Origin: Periplaneta americana
Taxonomy: Eukaryota; Arthropoda; Insecta; Blattodea; Blattidae
Assembly: GCF_040183065.1 (NCBI RefSeq)
Contig: NC_091127.1
Coordinates: 105,198,834 to 105,262,833 of the forward strand
DNA: 64,000 nt
Direction: 5' to 3'
In this document: piece by piece, positions 21,571 to 33,025 of the stretch
Layout: each line of letters begins with the position of its first letter
Numbering within the stretch: the stretch's first letter is position 1
The notes under the pieces: generated by a model
What the model saw: only the letters and a program-made list of their open reading frames with translations
What the model was told of the DNA's origin: nothing
Databases searched by the model: none
Made by a program: the position numbers and the translations under genes

Positions 21571-22010
21571 TGGTATCGCTTTTCTCAGTTGTCTTTCTTC
21601 GAAATAATTGGCGTTACAGAAGTTATCAAAGTCTCCTGATGGTTCACAAAAATTGCTAGTTAAAGATATTTTCTATCATGTCCCTGCAATATAAATTAAT
21701 ATGTAGTTTTAAATGGCTTTAATTATCCTGGCAAACAAATGAATAATCATATTTTATTAATCATTTATAAATTCCTATTAAGATATTGTGATAACATTAG
21801 AGTCGATATATTGTGTAATAATAAAATCGTTGCCACGTTGGAAATGTTCATAGATAAGTTACATTATACTAAATGAGAAATAATGTAATATCGGCAAATT
21901 CATCTCGTCCGATTTTTGTGTATAGCTTCATCCACCATCTTTTTTTTTCCGAGGCTTCCGACTTTTTTGGTGTGATATGTTACCAATAGTTGTAATAACT
22001 AAGAGCACAC
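21571..22010. other. No recognised gene
   Basis: This is AT-rich filler between the RTE copy and the right terminus of the iteron element. Confidence 0.4.
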
Positions 22011-22399
22011 AGAGCTGGTGCAGCGGCAATTCGGTAGATTCATCGTGTACACGTCACAACTGAACGCCTCGCCTCGCCTCGCCTCGGCTTGGCGAGAGTG
22101 TGGACGGGTACATCGCTCGCAACAACACGGTTTGCGCTCGCCGAGTGACTCGCCGAGTGGCAATCGGGTCGACTCGGCGAGAGTGTGGAGGTAGCATATG
22201 ATATGAGCACGAGCACGCTCGTAAAGGCGGACTGAATCGAGACTCCATGTAAGTAACAGGCCTGAATGTATCATACATTCTAGATAGTGACGTCACCTCA
22301 CCGGGCATAGCAAATTAATCAACTCAAAGGTTATCGTCTTATTGAGGTTTCAGTCGTATGCAATCGTCCAATCAGTCTTCGAAAAGAATTGTTAGTGTC

Positions 22400-23573
22400 C
22401 TTACTTAGTTACAAATGGCTTTTAAGGAACCCGAAGGTTCATTGCCGCCCTCACATAACCCCGCCATCGGTCCCTATCCTGTGCAAGATGAATCCACTCT
22501 CTATCATCATATCCCATCTTCCTCATATACATTTTAATATTATCCTCCCATCTACGTTTCGGCCTCCCCAAAGGTCTTTTTCTCTCCGGTCTCCCAACTA
22601 ACATTCTACATGTATTCTGGATTCGCCCATACGTGCTACATGCCCTGCCCATCTTGAACGTCGGATTTAATGTTCCTAATTATGTCAGGTGAAGAATACA
22701 ATGCGTGCAGTTCTGCCTTGTGTAACCTTCTCCATTCTCCTGCAACTTCATTCCTTTTAGCCCCAAATATTTTCCTAAGAACTTTATTCTCAAACACCCT
22801 TATCTCTGTTCCTCTCTCAAAGTGAGAGTTCAAGTTTCAAAACCATACAGAACAACCGGTAATATAACTGTTTTATAAATTCAACTTTCACATTTTTTGA
22901 GAACGGACAAGATGACAAAAGCTTCTGAACCGAATAACAACAGGCATTTCCCATATTTATTCTGCGTTTGATTTCCTCCCGAGTGTTATTTATATTTGTT
23001 ACTGTTGCTCCAAGATATTTGAATTTTTCCACCTCTTCGAAGGGTAAATCTCCAATTTTTATATTTCCATTTCGTACAATATTCTGGTCACGAGACATAA
23101 TCATATACTTTTTCTTTTCGGGATTTACTTCTAAACCTATCGTGTTTTCCCTAATCATTTGTGGATTTTCACCTAACATTTCACGTCATCCGCATATACA
23201 AGAAGCTGATGTAACCCGTTCAATTCCAAACACTGTCTGTTATCCTGAACTTTCCTAATGGCATATTCTAGAGCGAAGTTAAAAAGTAAAGGTGATAGTG
23301 CATCTCCTTGCTTTAGCCCGCAGTGAATTGGAAAAGTATCAGATCAGATAGAAAATAGCCTATACGGACTCTGCTATGCGTTTCACTGGGACACATTTTA
23401 ATTAATCGAACTAGTTTCTTGGGAATACCAAATTCAATGAGAATATCATATAATACTTCTCTCTTAACCGAGTCATATGCCCTTTTGAAATCTACGAATA
23501 ACTGATGTACTGTACCCTTATAATCCCATTTTTTTCTCCAGTATCTGTCGAATACAAAAAATCTGATCAATCT
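22400..23573 (-). mobile_element. RTE-type LINE, 5'-truncated, retaining RT core
   Basis: This is the longest 3' RTE piece in the window. Motif A reads QLFVDFKRAYDSVKREVLYD (catalytic Asp present, about 23500). The YADD box survives as LLVYADD near 23200 but is followed by a frame shift. Beyond it come GLEVNPEKKKYMIMSRDQNI, FEEVEKFKYLGATVTNINNT and the C-terminus ending at TTTTAAGGAACCCG (plus strand). At least three frame breaks inactivate it. The encoded protein would nick target DNA and copy the element RNA. Confidence 0.85.
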
Positions 23574-24227
23574 GAATTGTTAGTGTGAAGAAGTCAAACG
23601 TCCATGTACATTGTGTCTATAGCAAAGTGTAGTAGATGTGTAAATAGGCCTTAAAAGTGCTGTGTACTAGGATGCAGATCAAAGTTTGATAGATAGGCCT
23701 ACATTAATAGGTAAAATATATGTTGCTGTGTTTTTAATTCGAAAAAAAATTCCCACAGTACTCGTAGAACAGTAGTGGTGACGAGTGATACATAGGTATA
23801 ATTTTTAACTTGGTAATTCCGCTGTAGTTTGTATTTTCTTGAAGAATATATAATTAGGGAAGAACGTGCTACAAGGAACGATGGCAATGAGCTTGTTGTA
23901 CCAAGGCAGATGCTTACCCTACCTTATTTCTTAATCAACCCACTTTTCCTTGAACCACCATCAAAACGCGGAAACCCGGAGAAGAGGCGAGAAAAATCAG
24001 TTTGTAGGGACGAGAAAAACTTAAAAGTGCGAAGATGAAGTGTTAAAAAAATTTAGGATTACAAAGATGCGGAAACTAAGGTATTCATAAAAATTGAAAA
24101 TGGAGCTGCACTACACGGTACTATTAAAAATTAATACAACCTAAGATATATTCGAAACATATCACTAAACCACATTCCAGTATATACAGTCACGAAGCTC
24201 AATACGTAGTAAATATGCATCCATAGA
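23574..24227. other. No recognised gene
   Basis: A 69-codon frame (23829-24038) is charged at its end but unfamiliar. No terminal repeats or RNA genes are seen. Confidence 0.4.
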
Positions 24228-24571
24228 TACTGTTGTCACGCCAGGAGAAGACGGCTGAAGTACTTAGACGGGGCGGAGGGGAAACAGTCGCGCATGCGCA
24301 CCGCGCTGTTCACTGCAATATTCCTGTTTCACAAACATCTACTGCACGTGTCTATGAATCTTTGCGACTTTGTGATAATAATAGTGGGGTTTTTACTGTA
24401 GTGTTTTATTAGTTTCAACAAGACAATTGCTTTCAGTATACCACAAATCTTGTATTGCTTTAGTTATCCTTTGCTTTTCGTGTTAATAGTGTTGATAATA
24501 ATATAGTTAATAGAATTTGTTATTGTATACTGTTATTTAGGTTTATAGCAGTTTTTTGTTTATTGTAAATA

Positions 24572-25685
24572 TGTCGACAAAGAGGAAACAAGGATTGACA
24601 ATCTATAGCGAAGAAAGGAATATTATTAGAAGTGCAAAATAATTCTGTGATGAAGAAAAACAACAACAGTGCCTTTGCATTCCTCTTACGAAACCTACAG
24701 AAAAGGTAGAAAAGTACTCTAATCTATCCACAAGAACAATACAGCGTATAAGGAATGAAATGAAAGATTGCACAGAAGAAAGTGTGTTGTCGACACCTGA
24801 GGGAGAAAAAAAATGTGAACGTCCAGACTACAGAAACGCAAATGTAGATGACTTCGACGGGAGATTGACAAAAAAGATATAATTGAGAATTTTTATTTGA
24901 AAAAGAAAGAGGGCCACCGGCGTAGCTCAGGAGGTAGCGCGGTTGCCTGCTGATCTGCAGTTGTGCTCGGGAGTGAGTTCGATTCCCGTTTGCGCTGACT
25001 ACCTGGTTGGTTTTTTCCGAGGTTTTCCCAAGCGGAAGGCGAATGTCAGGTAATCTATGGCGAATCCTTGGTTTCATTTCGCCAAATACCATCTCGCCAT
25101 CATCAATTCAATCGACACTGAAGAAGCTAGTAGTTATTACAGTGTCGTTAAATAACAAGTAAAAAAATAGTACCAAGCTGCAACAAACGTCTACCCTTTT
25201 ACAAGAGAAAATTGATTTGAAATGAAAGACAACATTAAGACGAATACTGAAGAAAAAGGATTTCAGGTGGAAGAAGTGTGCAGCAAAAGAAATTGAGGAA
25301 AACACTGTAAATTAGAATACGTGAAGACATCTACAGCAAATAAAAAAGCTTAGGAAAGTGGAAAAACCGATTTTGTATCTGGACGAAATGCGGATAGATA
25401 GGCCTACCAATTTAACGTTTCCCAAGTTCTGGCAGGATAAAAATGTTACGGGAGTTTAGACTACCGTAAATGTGTCCAGAACACTCATTGTTGTCCATCA
25501 GGATGGGGGCGGTGGGGCTAATGGCTTTGTTGAGAGATTCGAATTAATATACACGGCTGGAACATAAACAGACGATTATCATGGACAGATCATACTCCAG
25601 AAATTTTGAAAAATGTGATAATGATAGTCATAGCGACAGCACCGAAGATGCGGAATCTTTTATGTCTGACTCCGTTCCCGTGTAG
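24572..25685 (+). pseudogene. IS630/Tc1-like DDE transposase relic
   Basis: The N-terminus MSTKRKQGLTIYSEERNIIR leads, after stops, to KVEKYSNLSTRTIQRIRNEM, a helix-turn-helix. The SINE splits the frame. Downstream KPILYLDEMRID (about 25360-25395) is the first catalytic block (Y-L-D-E-T-W-[IV]). LIVVHQDGGGGANGF and DDYHGQ follow, matching the next conserved stretch of this arthropod transposase lineage. Then there is a jump to an acidic tail (CDNDSHSDSTEDAESFMSDS). The central and third catalytic blocks are deleted. Multiple stops occur. Confidence 0.7.
24913..25160 (+). mobile_element. SINE family A, copy 3
   Basis: GCCACCGGCGTAGCTCAGGA starts the head; the B box is GTGAGTTCGATTCCCG. The body ends TGTCGTTAAATAACAAG, followed by A-rich DNA. 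It lies inside the IS630-like transposase relic. Confidence 0.87.
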
Positions 25686-25781
25686 CCATGTAAGTGGACG
25701 AAGTTTTCAGGTCAGAGTGTAGCTTAAAGTTCCCCCGTCCCGCCTATCTACTCCCCGCGCCAACTCGTAGCGCGAAGACAG

Positions 25782-26011
25782 TAGTTGCTGACCACTAGGT
25801 TCGCTAATATCGCCTCATTACAGACAATGCGAAATAGTGCCGGCAAAGAGGAAGGCAGAAAATAGGAAAGATTGGAGAAGGCTGGGTTTGCAATGAAAGA
25901 CCTGCCCTTGGGCAGAACACTGAATGAATGTACTGTATATGGTTTTTTCATTACAATAATCCAAACTTAAAAGTTAACAACACAGGATAAAAATAAGCTA
26001 CACCACACTGT

Positions 26012-26013
<2 letters not shown>
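25782..26013. other. No recognised gene
   Basis: Short AT-rich spacer between two mobile elements. Nothing is supported here. Confidence 0.4.
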
Positions 26014-26067
<54 letters not shown>

Positions 26068-26420
26068 AGCTTTGAATTTGGCGTTCCGTTATCTCTATAG
26101 TTTCATGTCATCATTTTAAGGGTCTTCCAATAGATCGTCTTCCGAAAGAGCGATAACCTAAGGCTGCTTTCGGCCATCTGAGCTCCGGAATTCTTCCTAC
26201 ATGACTTCCAGCTAGCTTTGTATTCACGTAGGAAATCAGTCACGCGTTTAACTTTCAGTTCTTGCAAAATATCCTCATTACGTTTTTTTATCCCAAATTG
26301 TGTAACCGGCATTTTTTCTCAAGAATCTCATTTTAGTAGTTGTTATTTTATGGATCTCCTTATTCGTCATTGTTCAGGCTTCAAAATCATAGATTATAGT
26401 ATATCTTGCACACTGTAAAC
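26014..26420 (-). mobile_element. 3' end of a LINE with an (ATG)n tail
   Basis: The minus frame 26312-26103 reads KKRNEDILQELKVKRVTDFL and REYKASWKSCRKN, the C-terminal pattern R-N-E-[ED]-I-x-x-E-L-x-V...W-x-x-H-V-x-R-M of a LINE family related to that at 57.2 kb. The 3' end runs directly into about 17 ATG units (CAT on plus, 26014-26066). The simple-repeat tail marks the 3' end. Confidence 0.68.
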
Positions 26421-27237
26421 ACATGTTCGATAAAGCCACGTTACGAGTTATATGTAGCAGTAGGCTATATGCCGTTAGAATGTTTGGTAGTATTAAAATA
26501 TATTATTCAGATTCTCTAATGCTTTGAGAATCTTTCGTGTAAAATTTTGAAATGTTAAGAAATATTGCTCTATTGTAGAACAAGAATAGTAGTAGTGATG
26601 AGTTATTGACTAAAATAGACACTTGTGATCGAAATAATGGACAGTGAGGATTCTTCCCGGAGTTTTATCTTTTCCTTCAACTTAATTAATTTTATTTAAC
26701 CAACGTTCACAATTTTACTTTACGTTTTCCCTTCATTTATACTGTTTCTCTTCACAACATAATACACGCCATTGGATCACTTAGGTACGTTGATTATAAT
26801 AATTGTAAACATTAAGACTACTTTCTCTTTTTGACTATTGCGACCACAAAACTGTGAACAAAGTCGGTGTCGTCTAGGGTGAGACCTAAACCCTACTCAG
26901 AGTTTTGTGTGTTATGTAGCTATCTCAGCCAACTTTGTTCTATCTTCAGGGCTAAAATCCCATTCATTGAAAATATTTTATCTCATTCCGTTATTCCAGA
27001 GGCAATAATATTTACAATAGACTGTTTGTTATTAATCTACATAATAGCAGGACTATCTCGAATTCCAAGATACGTCGTTCAATCATATTTATGTCCACAC
27101 TTTGTTTTAACAATTACTCGCATGTCTAACTTTTTAAAGTCCACTCATTTCAAGTTCACTTTTACTTTGGTCCATAGCTTTTATGTACACTAATGTACGG
27201 TGCGTCTAGTGATAGAGTGGACTTTCCGACTATTTAA
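26421..27237. other. No recognised gene
   Basis: A 108-codon frame (26867-27193) is hydrophobic in its middle but matches no family that I know, and there is no supporting context. The rest is AT-rich. Confidence 0.4.
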
Positions 27238-27450
27238 AGCTCATGCATTTTGTCAAGACACTCGCGATGTGCAGTACGGAAACAACGTTTCTGTGGAGGG
27301 GGGAAGAGTAGAAGGGAAGATCGGGCATGTGTCTACCGAGTTCAAGGCAAAAACTAACCCATTCCCCTATAATTCGTAAGTAGACTCATCCGATCTCGTG
27401 CGCAGCTCTGTAGGAAGAGTGGGGGAGTGTCTTGACAAAATGCTTGAGCT
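27238..27450. mobile_element. Small inverted-repeat element (213 bp)
   Basis: Left AGCTCATGCATTTTGTCAAG with ACACTC, and right read inward AGCTCAAGCATTTTGTCAAG with ACACTC, match at 25 of 26 positions. Target duplication is unclear (AA/GT neighbours), so the superfamily is not assigned. No coding content. Confidence 0.72.
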
Positions 27451-28148
27451 GTACATGTAGATCTTGCAGTAGGTACAGCAACTATCGCCCATCCAAGGCC
27501 GCCAATCTCCACTCTATCTCTAGAGACACTGTAATATTCAGGGCCTATATATTCTGCAATGTACATTTTAGTGTTGCCAACTTGGGGGTTTTCCCCACAA
27601 ATTGGGGGGAAAACACTTTTCCAGTGGGAGGTTTGGGGAATAAAAATGTTAGGGGGATATTCAGGGGAAAGATGAATTTCAGAGGTGTTTTTTGGGGTAG
27701 TTTTTCTAAACTACCTCATTAGGATTTATTTCTAAAATTAATTATAGTGAAATTACTATGTTGTGTAATTGAACAGTGAATGTCATGATCATGAATCCTC
27801 TCTTCGACGGGTATGGGATGGCATGTTTTCTCACTTGTTCTCTTTTTTATTCGTACCGTATTATATTATGACGCACTCACCCGCCCGTTGTCGCGTTGGA
27901 TACGTGTTCTCTGTGTTTTACTTAAGTCATGGCCTACCCAACAATACTGTCTGCAGTAAAATGCAGTTAAGAATTTTCCCAATCTAAATTTATGGTTTTG
28001 ATACTACTGATTTTCATTTCTTTTATATTCCAAATCGATGTTTTCTTATTTTATATTAAATATTATACGCAACAATTGCTAATCACGTGAACTATGAATA
28101 ACATTTTTAATTTGAAACTAAAATTGTATTTAGTATTTTTAGTATTTA

Positions 28149-28220
28149 TTTATTTATTTAACCTGGTAGAGATAAGGCCGTCATGCCTTCTCTGCCCCTC
28201 TACCAGAGGATTACAACTAT
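28149..28220 (-). mobile_element. LINE 3' terminal hairpin region
   Basis: On the minus strand CCTCTGGTAGAGGGGCAGAG is followed by AAGGCATGACGGCCTTATCT and CTACCAGGTTAAATAAATAAA. The nested CTACCAGAGG/CTGGTAG and AAGGC...GCCTT pairings and AAATA tail are the same 3' end type as at 47.94 kb. It marks the insertion of a LINE whose coding part I cannot recognise. Confidence 0.6.
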
Positions 28221-28880
28221 AACATGAACAATAAAATTACAATTAAAAATTTACAATTACAATTACAATAGAGATTAAAGTACGACAAGAATACCTGATT
28301 AAAGTAAGCTAGCTGCTTGCCCAAGTAAAAGTCGGCACTTAGCAAGGTGCAAGTGTTATGGATTTTCAGTATACTGTGGCAATACTTGCAAAATGCAACA
28401 CATTGTTGCTGCGATGGATAAGAAGCCAATTAGTTCGTAATGCGAGGACCAATTATAAAAAATCCAAAGAAATGAAATCATTAAATTAAAATAATGTAAT
28501 TTTAAGGATATGTACCTTTGGAATAACTATCTTATTCTAATTATTAAAAATCCTTCCACATAGGAAATTAAATATATATATTTTTTTAAATATCAACTCT
28601 GTAACATAAGTCGATATGAAATATTAACTTACCTTGCAACAATGGATTTGTCTCCCAGAGCTTTCAATATTTTTGAACATATTTTCCTTTTTTCCTTGAA
28701 TGCCTATTTGAACACAGTGTGCAGCTAAAGCAAACGCAAACATTTAAAAATCAAATTCTCAAGAAATCGTCTTTCGGTGCAAGGAGATACAGGATTGTAC
28801 TGAGAGTATTCTATTGCATGCCAATGTACATGAGGTGTGAATATTTTTTCTATTCAGTTGCGTATGTACTACATAATCAC

Positions 28881-29630
28881 TTTTTTTTTTAAATTTATTT
28901 GACAATTTTTGTACATTGGTACTATCAATTGTGCTTAAATAATTAACATTTCAACAATATGAGACTTGTGGCGAGGGTGACGTCCATTAACGTTCCTCAA
29001 AGTATCAACAAATCAGTGTGTCTTTTCCTCTTGAGACGACGATCAGTCCGTGCAGGGGGCAAGTTCCGAGGAATCTGGTTGATTAAGCTGTTAGAATGTC
29101 TTGACAATGTTGCATATAACCGTGTGTAGGAAGAATGAATTACAGTCTCTATTTTGGCTAGATCTAGATATCTGAATGAAGTGTTTCATTTCTTATGTAC
29201 CATTGTGCTCCAGTGATTATTCTTAGTGCCCGATTTTGGAATGTTTGAATATGCTTGATTTGACTTATAGAAGCCGATCCCCATAATGAACATCCATAGA
29301 GCCAAATAGGTTTAAGAAGCATTACATACATTAATCTTTTGTTGGAAAGGGAAAGACAAGAGCTGGAAAGTATTGCTTTCAATCGATGAAGTCTGTATCT
29401 TAATCTCTGGAGGGTGTAAGTGAGATGTTTATTCCAGGTCAAGCGACTGTCTAGGATGAGTCCAAGATATCGTACTTCTTCATGCTGTGGTACTGGAGAA
29501 CAGTTGAGGTATAATGGAAGTGCTTTTTCTTTTTTGAGGTATGTGAATGTTACTGTTGATGACTTATTTGTGTTCATGGTTGTTCTCCATTTTTTGTTCC
29601 ATTACTTTTGCTGATTTTTATGTTGCGTTT
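28881..29630 (-). mobile_element. Jockey-type LINE, 5'-truncated, poly(A) tail
   Basis: The 3' end is the A-run seen as poly-T at 28881-28891 on plus. Coding sequence occupies 29577 down to about 28990. The 5' truncation point is near 29630 and no target duplication is evident. It is inside the hAT 27569-29730. Confidence 0.75.
29164..29577 (-). CDS. Jockey reverse transcriptase C-terminal part (open 137 codons)
   Basis: The frame contains EEVRYLGLILDSRLTWNKHL, the Y-L-G-[LI]-x-L-D motif following the RT thumb. It continues with LLKPIWLYGCSLWGSASISQ and FQNRALRIITGAQWYIRNET, matching Jockey-clade LINEs closely (LKP-x-W-x-Y-G-x-x-L-W-G; LR-x-I-T-x-A-P-W-Y-x-x-N). The frame is uninterrupted, but the start Met is fortuitous because the element is truncated upstream. 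After 29164 the protein continues in another frame (AKIETVIHSSYTRLYATLSR), so one frame shift separates it from its true end. It would act in target-primed reverse transcription, but no catalytic residues remain. Confidence 0.85.
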   Translation of the reverse strand: MNTNKSSTVTFTYLKKEKALPLYLNCSPVPQHEEVRYLGLILDSRLTWNKHLTYTLQRLRYRLHRLKAILSSSCLSLSNKRLMYVMLLKPIWLYGCSLWGSASISQIKHIQTFQNRALRIITGAQWYIRNETLHSDI

Positions 29631-30233
29631 TTCCAAATACAAATTAAAACATTTAGGGAGTTTCTCTGAATTTTAGGGGGATTTTTAATATGATATAGGG
29701 GGATTTCTTGTTTCTTGGTTGGCAACACTGGTCCATTTATGTTATGTAAATATTCTACAATTCCCATTGTTGTTGCTGTTGTTCTTGGCTTTGGTTATAC
29801 TACATTTGCAGTACAATGTCCATTGTTCTCAAGCCCATTCATTGTAGTGTGGTGTCAGAAACCATGAAAAAGCCAAGATGAAATTCTTATAAATTCTAAG
29901 TTCTTGAAATGAGTAGTCTAGTATCAAAACTGATCATGTAACATTTTAATGGTTTTACAGGAGAGTAAAAAATGCACAGTGGTTTAATTATACGAGTTTT
30001 TAGGGTTTAACGATGAATGTGAACAGATATTGGGTTTTTGGGCATTCCACTATATCCTGGAAGTGTCCTGGTGAAATACTAGAAACCTAATTCTGATGAG
30101 TGGTTTAATTCCTTGATGTCCTAAATAACTAATCGTATTTAATGTATCTTTCAACTTAATTACATCTTTAGAAAAGAGTCAAATTTGTAACTTAAATGCG
30201 TAGATTATAAGTTTTGTAGTCATATGTGTAAGC

Positions 30234-31351
30234 CAGTGATGTCAAAGCAAGCGCATTTTTCTGACCTTGATGTCGTGCGCGGGCATCAAGCGCTAAGTAT
30301 GGAAAGAGGAAGGATTATGTATATGAATAAGCAGCCTGTTGAATGAAGAAAACAGTGGTGTACAAACTTCAAACGGAACGCGAAATTTTATGTCGTTGTT
30401 TTTATATGGCTCCTTTCTGTTTGATATTATAGATATTGTCTGTAAAACAACAGTACTAACACCAATTTCTTAATATTGCATTTGTGTTTTAAACGTTAAT
30501 AACATAATAGAGAGTTAAGAAGGAATATTCACATAAATTCCATAATAGTACAACTATACTCTACTAAGTGAATGAAACACATTATTTATAAAGAAAGTGA
30601 TATTCCAAAGAAAGAGATTGAGTATGACATGATATAAGTAATCACTAAACTAATCAAAACAATATTATAATACAAAGCAAAGTTACCTAGGTATCTGTTT
30701 TAACTGTAACTAATATTGCATAACAAAACTCTTATTGAATTATAGTTTTAAAGTGATATTGGTGCGAAACTTCCTATGATCAGAATATTAAATTATTTTC
30801 TCGAATTCTGCTGAAGCTATAGAGCTGACGTTTTACCAAGACATGGGCACATTTCTTTTGTTTATGATGTAACAGTAGTTGCTTTGTTAATTTATTTCCT
30901 TATAAACATTTCCATGCGAATATTTTCAAAATTTTCATTACACTATCTTCAGTAATACGTATTTACGACATATTAGATTTACGAAAACATTGTTTCAGTA
31001 CCTGTAAGGCTACTGAATAAACATCTGAAAATTTCACTTTTCTGTAAAAAGTTGAGAAAATATTTCTTTTGAATAAAAAAGTAACTTGTAAAAAGTGAGC
31101 ATTAAAATTAGAACTTAAATTCTTATAATGCACTTATACTTCTCAAACAAGTCTAAAAATTAACATGGGTACAGTTTTAGTAAGTTCTCTTCCCTTTAAC
31201 CATTGAATCAGTGCTGGCCATCTCTGTATATAGCTCGACCAAGCGGCATATACTACCTCTTTCGTCTCTTTCCTTTCCGCTGTAAAGTGCTCAGGCTTTC
31301 CTGAGCTCTAAAGCGCGCGCTTGCGCCTATGGGCATCAGTTGACATGAATG
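30234..31351. mobile_element. hAT non-autonomous element (1.1 kb)
   Basis: Exact 8-bp duplications GTGTAAGC lie at 30226-30233 and 31352-31359. The ends are CAGTGATGTCAAAGC and, from the right, CATTCATGTCAACTG (10 of the first 12 match). GCAAGCGC occurs just inside both ends, spaced differently. The interior is AT-rich and has no recognised transposase. Confidence 0.83.
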
Positions 31352-31359
31352 GTGTAAGC

Positions 31360-32103
31360 TGATTAATTTTGAAATAGTACAGTAAGCATAGAGACTGTCA
31401 CATATTGAAGTGTGATTTATTTTGTTTATATTTCATACTACGAAGTGCATATTTAATGATTTTAATAGTCATTATTTATATATAAAAAAGAATAACAAAT
31501 GATGTGTAAATGAACTAAGATTTCTTGAAAACAAGTTAAAATTTGAACTGACAACAATCATTGGGAGATCTCCTTCTTCATTATCATAATCACCATCACC
31601 TACTAGAAGGCGATCTTGCGCTCTTCCATCCAAAGCATCTTTGTAAAATGAAAGAATTGTAGGTCCAGCGAGTTGTTGGCCATAATATTTTATCAATAAT
31701 CTTTCCGCAGCCTTAATTTGTAGGAATTGGATTAGCACCCTGAAGAAAGTGGATTTAGACTTGACATCAGCACTGATCCTGAAAGTTCACAGTTGCTTTT
31801 TATATTATTTAGAATCCGTAATTATTATACGCCTGTTCTCCTCTTACGACAGGAATTTTTTTCTTGTCTGGAGATCAACGTACCTTCATTTCTGCAGACA
31901 TTACCATTGTGTGACCATGAAATTTTTGCAATGGACTGTGCACCGTTTAATGCGAAATCTGTCAATATTACCAATAGCTTTTTTCAAATATCTTCATGTA
32001 AGGAAGTTTACAAATAAATTCTCGGCTGATAAGTTTTGATTCCTTATAGTATATGGATATTTTGAAGTCAAAGACATTATAACTGTCATAATTTTAGAAC
32101 GAA
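31360..32103. other. No recognised gene
   Basis: Overlapping frames on both strands (88 codons at 31472-31738 minus, 96 at 31749-32039 plus) have no family resemblance and no promoter or splice context that I can defend. Confidence 0.4.
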
Positions 32104-32440
32104 ATTCAAAACTGCGCCTTCGGCAGGAAAAGTTATGACTACTGTGCTTTTCGATTCAGAAGGACTCTTGCTTGTGGACATCAAACCACACGGAACCACC
32201 ATTAATTCTGACACGTATGTGACAACTCTCAAGAAACTTGAAACTCGACTGAGTTGTGTTCAACCACATCGGGAGAAGCAGGATGTTCTGCTATTGCACG
32301 ACAACGCACGGCCACATGTCAGTCACAAGACCACAGACCAGATCAGAAAACTTGGATGGAGAACACTGAAACAGCCGCCTTACAGTCCTAATCTGGTACC
32401 ATGCGATTACCATCTCTTTGATAAACTGAAGGAATCGTGA
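32104..32440 (+). pseudogene. Mariner transposase catalytic half (DD34D), 5'-truncated
   Basis: The open frame 32135-32440 (101 codons) reads VLFDSEGLLLVDIKPHGTTI at its start, then LLHDNARPHVSH and QPPYSPNLVPCDYHLFDKLK. The Asp of HDNARPH (residue 56) and the Asp of CDYHLF (residue 91) are separated by exactly 34 residues, the mariner signature. KFKTAPSAGKV precedes it in frame upstream of the Met. The helix-turn-helix half and terminal repeats are missing, so it cannot be active. The catalytic half itself is unbroken, suggesting modest age. Confidence 0.85.
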
Positions 32441-32719
32441 ACAATTAATTTCAATGAATATCATAGAAATTAGATGAAATACTACGCCTATACTATGCCA
32501 TAAACGTATTGTCCCTTGATACTTAACTGCTTTTTCTTTTTGCCTGCCTATTTGTCTTTTTTTGTTTACATTTACATCGCGATTTTAATATTTTAATTGC
32601 CCTCTTGCCTACCCATTGTGCATTTTTAAAATTCACGATGCTTTTTCGTGGTTTTCAATTGCCTTTATTGCCTGCATATTGTGCCCTTTCTAAATTTAGT
32701 GCATTTTTCATGCATTTAG

Positions 32720-33025
32720 TTGCTTTTTGTGCCTGCTATTTGAAGTAGGCTTATTATAAATGTCTGAGCATAAGGGATCGAAAAATATGTTGTGAAACTC
32801 CTCACTCAGGTTGTTTGTTTTGTGTCTGTTATGCATTGTGGCAGCATAGTCGTCCCAAGTTCTACAGAGAAAGACGGGGGCATCCGGCTCTTCTGCCATT
32901 GACATAGTTGACATCGAAGTAATCCCCCATTGAGAGCACGTCATCGGCCACGCGTTGCGAAGCTCCCTGAAGCGATCTTTGACGTCTTGTGGAGGGACGT
33001 ATGCCAGTGCTAGTTTATAGTCTCA
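32720..33025 (-). pseudogene. MULE-type transposase C-terminal remnant
   Basis: Across two frames the minus strand reads LAYVPPQDVKDRFRELRNAW, then DYFDVNYVNGRRAGCPRL and DDYAATMHNRHKTNNLSEEF with HNIF. The sequence D-Y-F-D-x-[TN]-Y-[IV]-x-G-R and W-x-x-Y-A-A-x-x-x-x-x-x-K-T-N-N-x-S-E-G-[WF]-H-N is typical of MULE/FLYWCH-associated transposases of arthropods. The Gly of SEG is Glu here. A frame shift lies in the middle and there are no termini nearby. Confidence 0.65.

Larger units (their letters stand above)
19674..22197. mobile_element. DNA transposon with GCGAGAGTGTGGA iterons, carrying other elements
   Basis: Terminal inverted repeats TGCTAGCTCCACACTCTCGC and, from the right, TGCTACCTCCACACTCTCGC both continue with CGAGTC. 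The motif GCGAGAGTGTGGA recurs just inside each end (about 19722 and 22089) in the same sense as the right terminus. Both ends are GC-rich (CTCGCC repeats), unlike the AT-rich middle. The interior holds a hAT (19896-20738) and an RTE copy (20757-21570). No transposase is recognisable and the target duplication is unclear, so the superfamily is unassigned. Confidence 0.65.
24230..25781 (+). mobile_element. IS630/Tc1-like transposon carrying a SINE
   Basis: Ends CTGTTGTCACGCC and CTGTCTTCGCGCT (right, inward) are flanked by TA. The inverted repeats, about 60 bp, stay recognisable through GGGGCGGAGGGGAA/GGGACGGGGGAACT. A CGCGCATGCGCA motif at 24289-24300 lies upstream of the transposase start. 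The internal coding relic is described separately, and a SINE-A (24913-25160) interrupts it. It is related by its protein to the element at 42123-43250. Confidence 0.77.
27569..29730. mobile_element. hAT transposon (2.16 kb) hosting LINE insertions
   Basis: The termini TAGTGTTGCCAACTTGG and, inward from the right, CAGTGTTGCCAACCAAG are flanked by GTACATTT (27561-27568) and GTCCATTT (29731-29738), 7 of 8 identical. G-rich AGGGGGATT repeats occur close to both ends on the same strand. A Jockey LINE (28881-29630) and another LINE 3' end (28149-28220) lie inside. No hAT transposase is recognised. Confidence 0.83.

Noticed and set aside
26867..27193. 108-codon hydrophobic frame as a possible membrane protein
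   Set aside because: No signal peptide, family match or splice context. The length is not unusual for AT-rich DNA.
31190..31230. CAGTGCTGGCCATCTCTG as a nested hAT end
   Set aside because: No inverted partner or 8-bp duplication was found. It lies inside the hAT 30234-31351.
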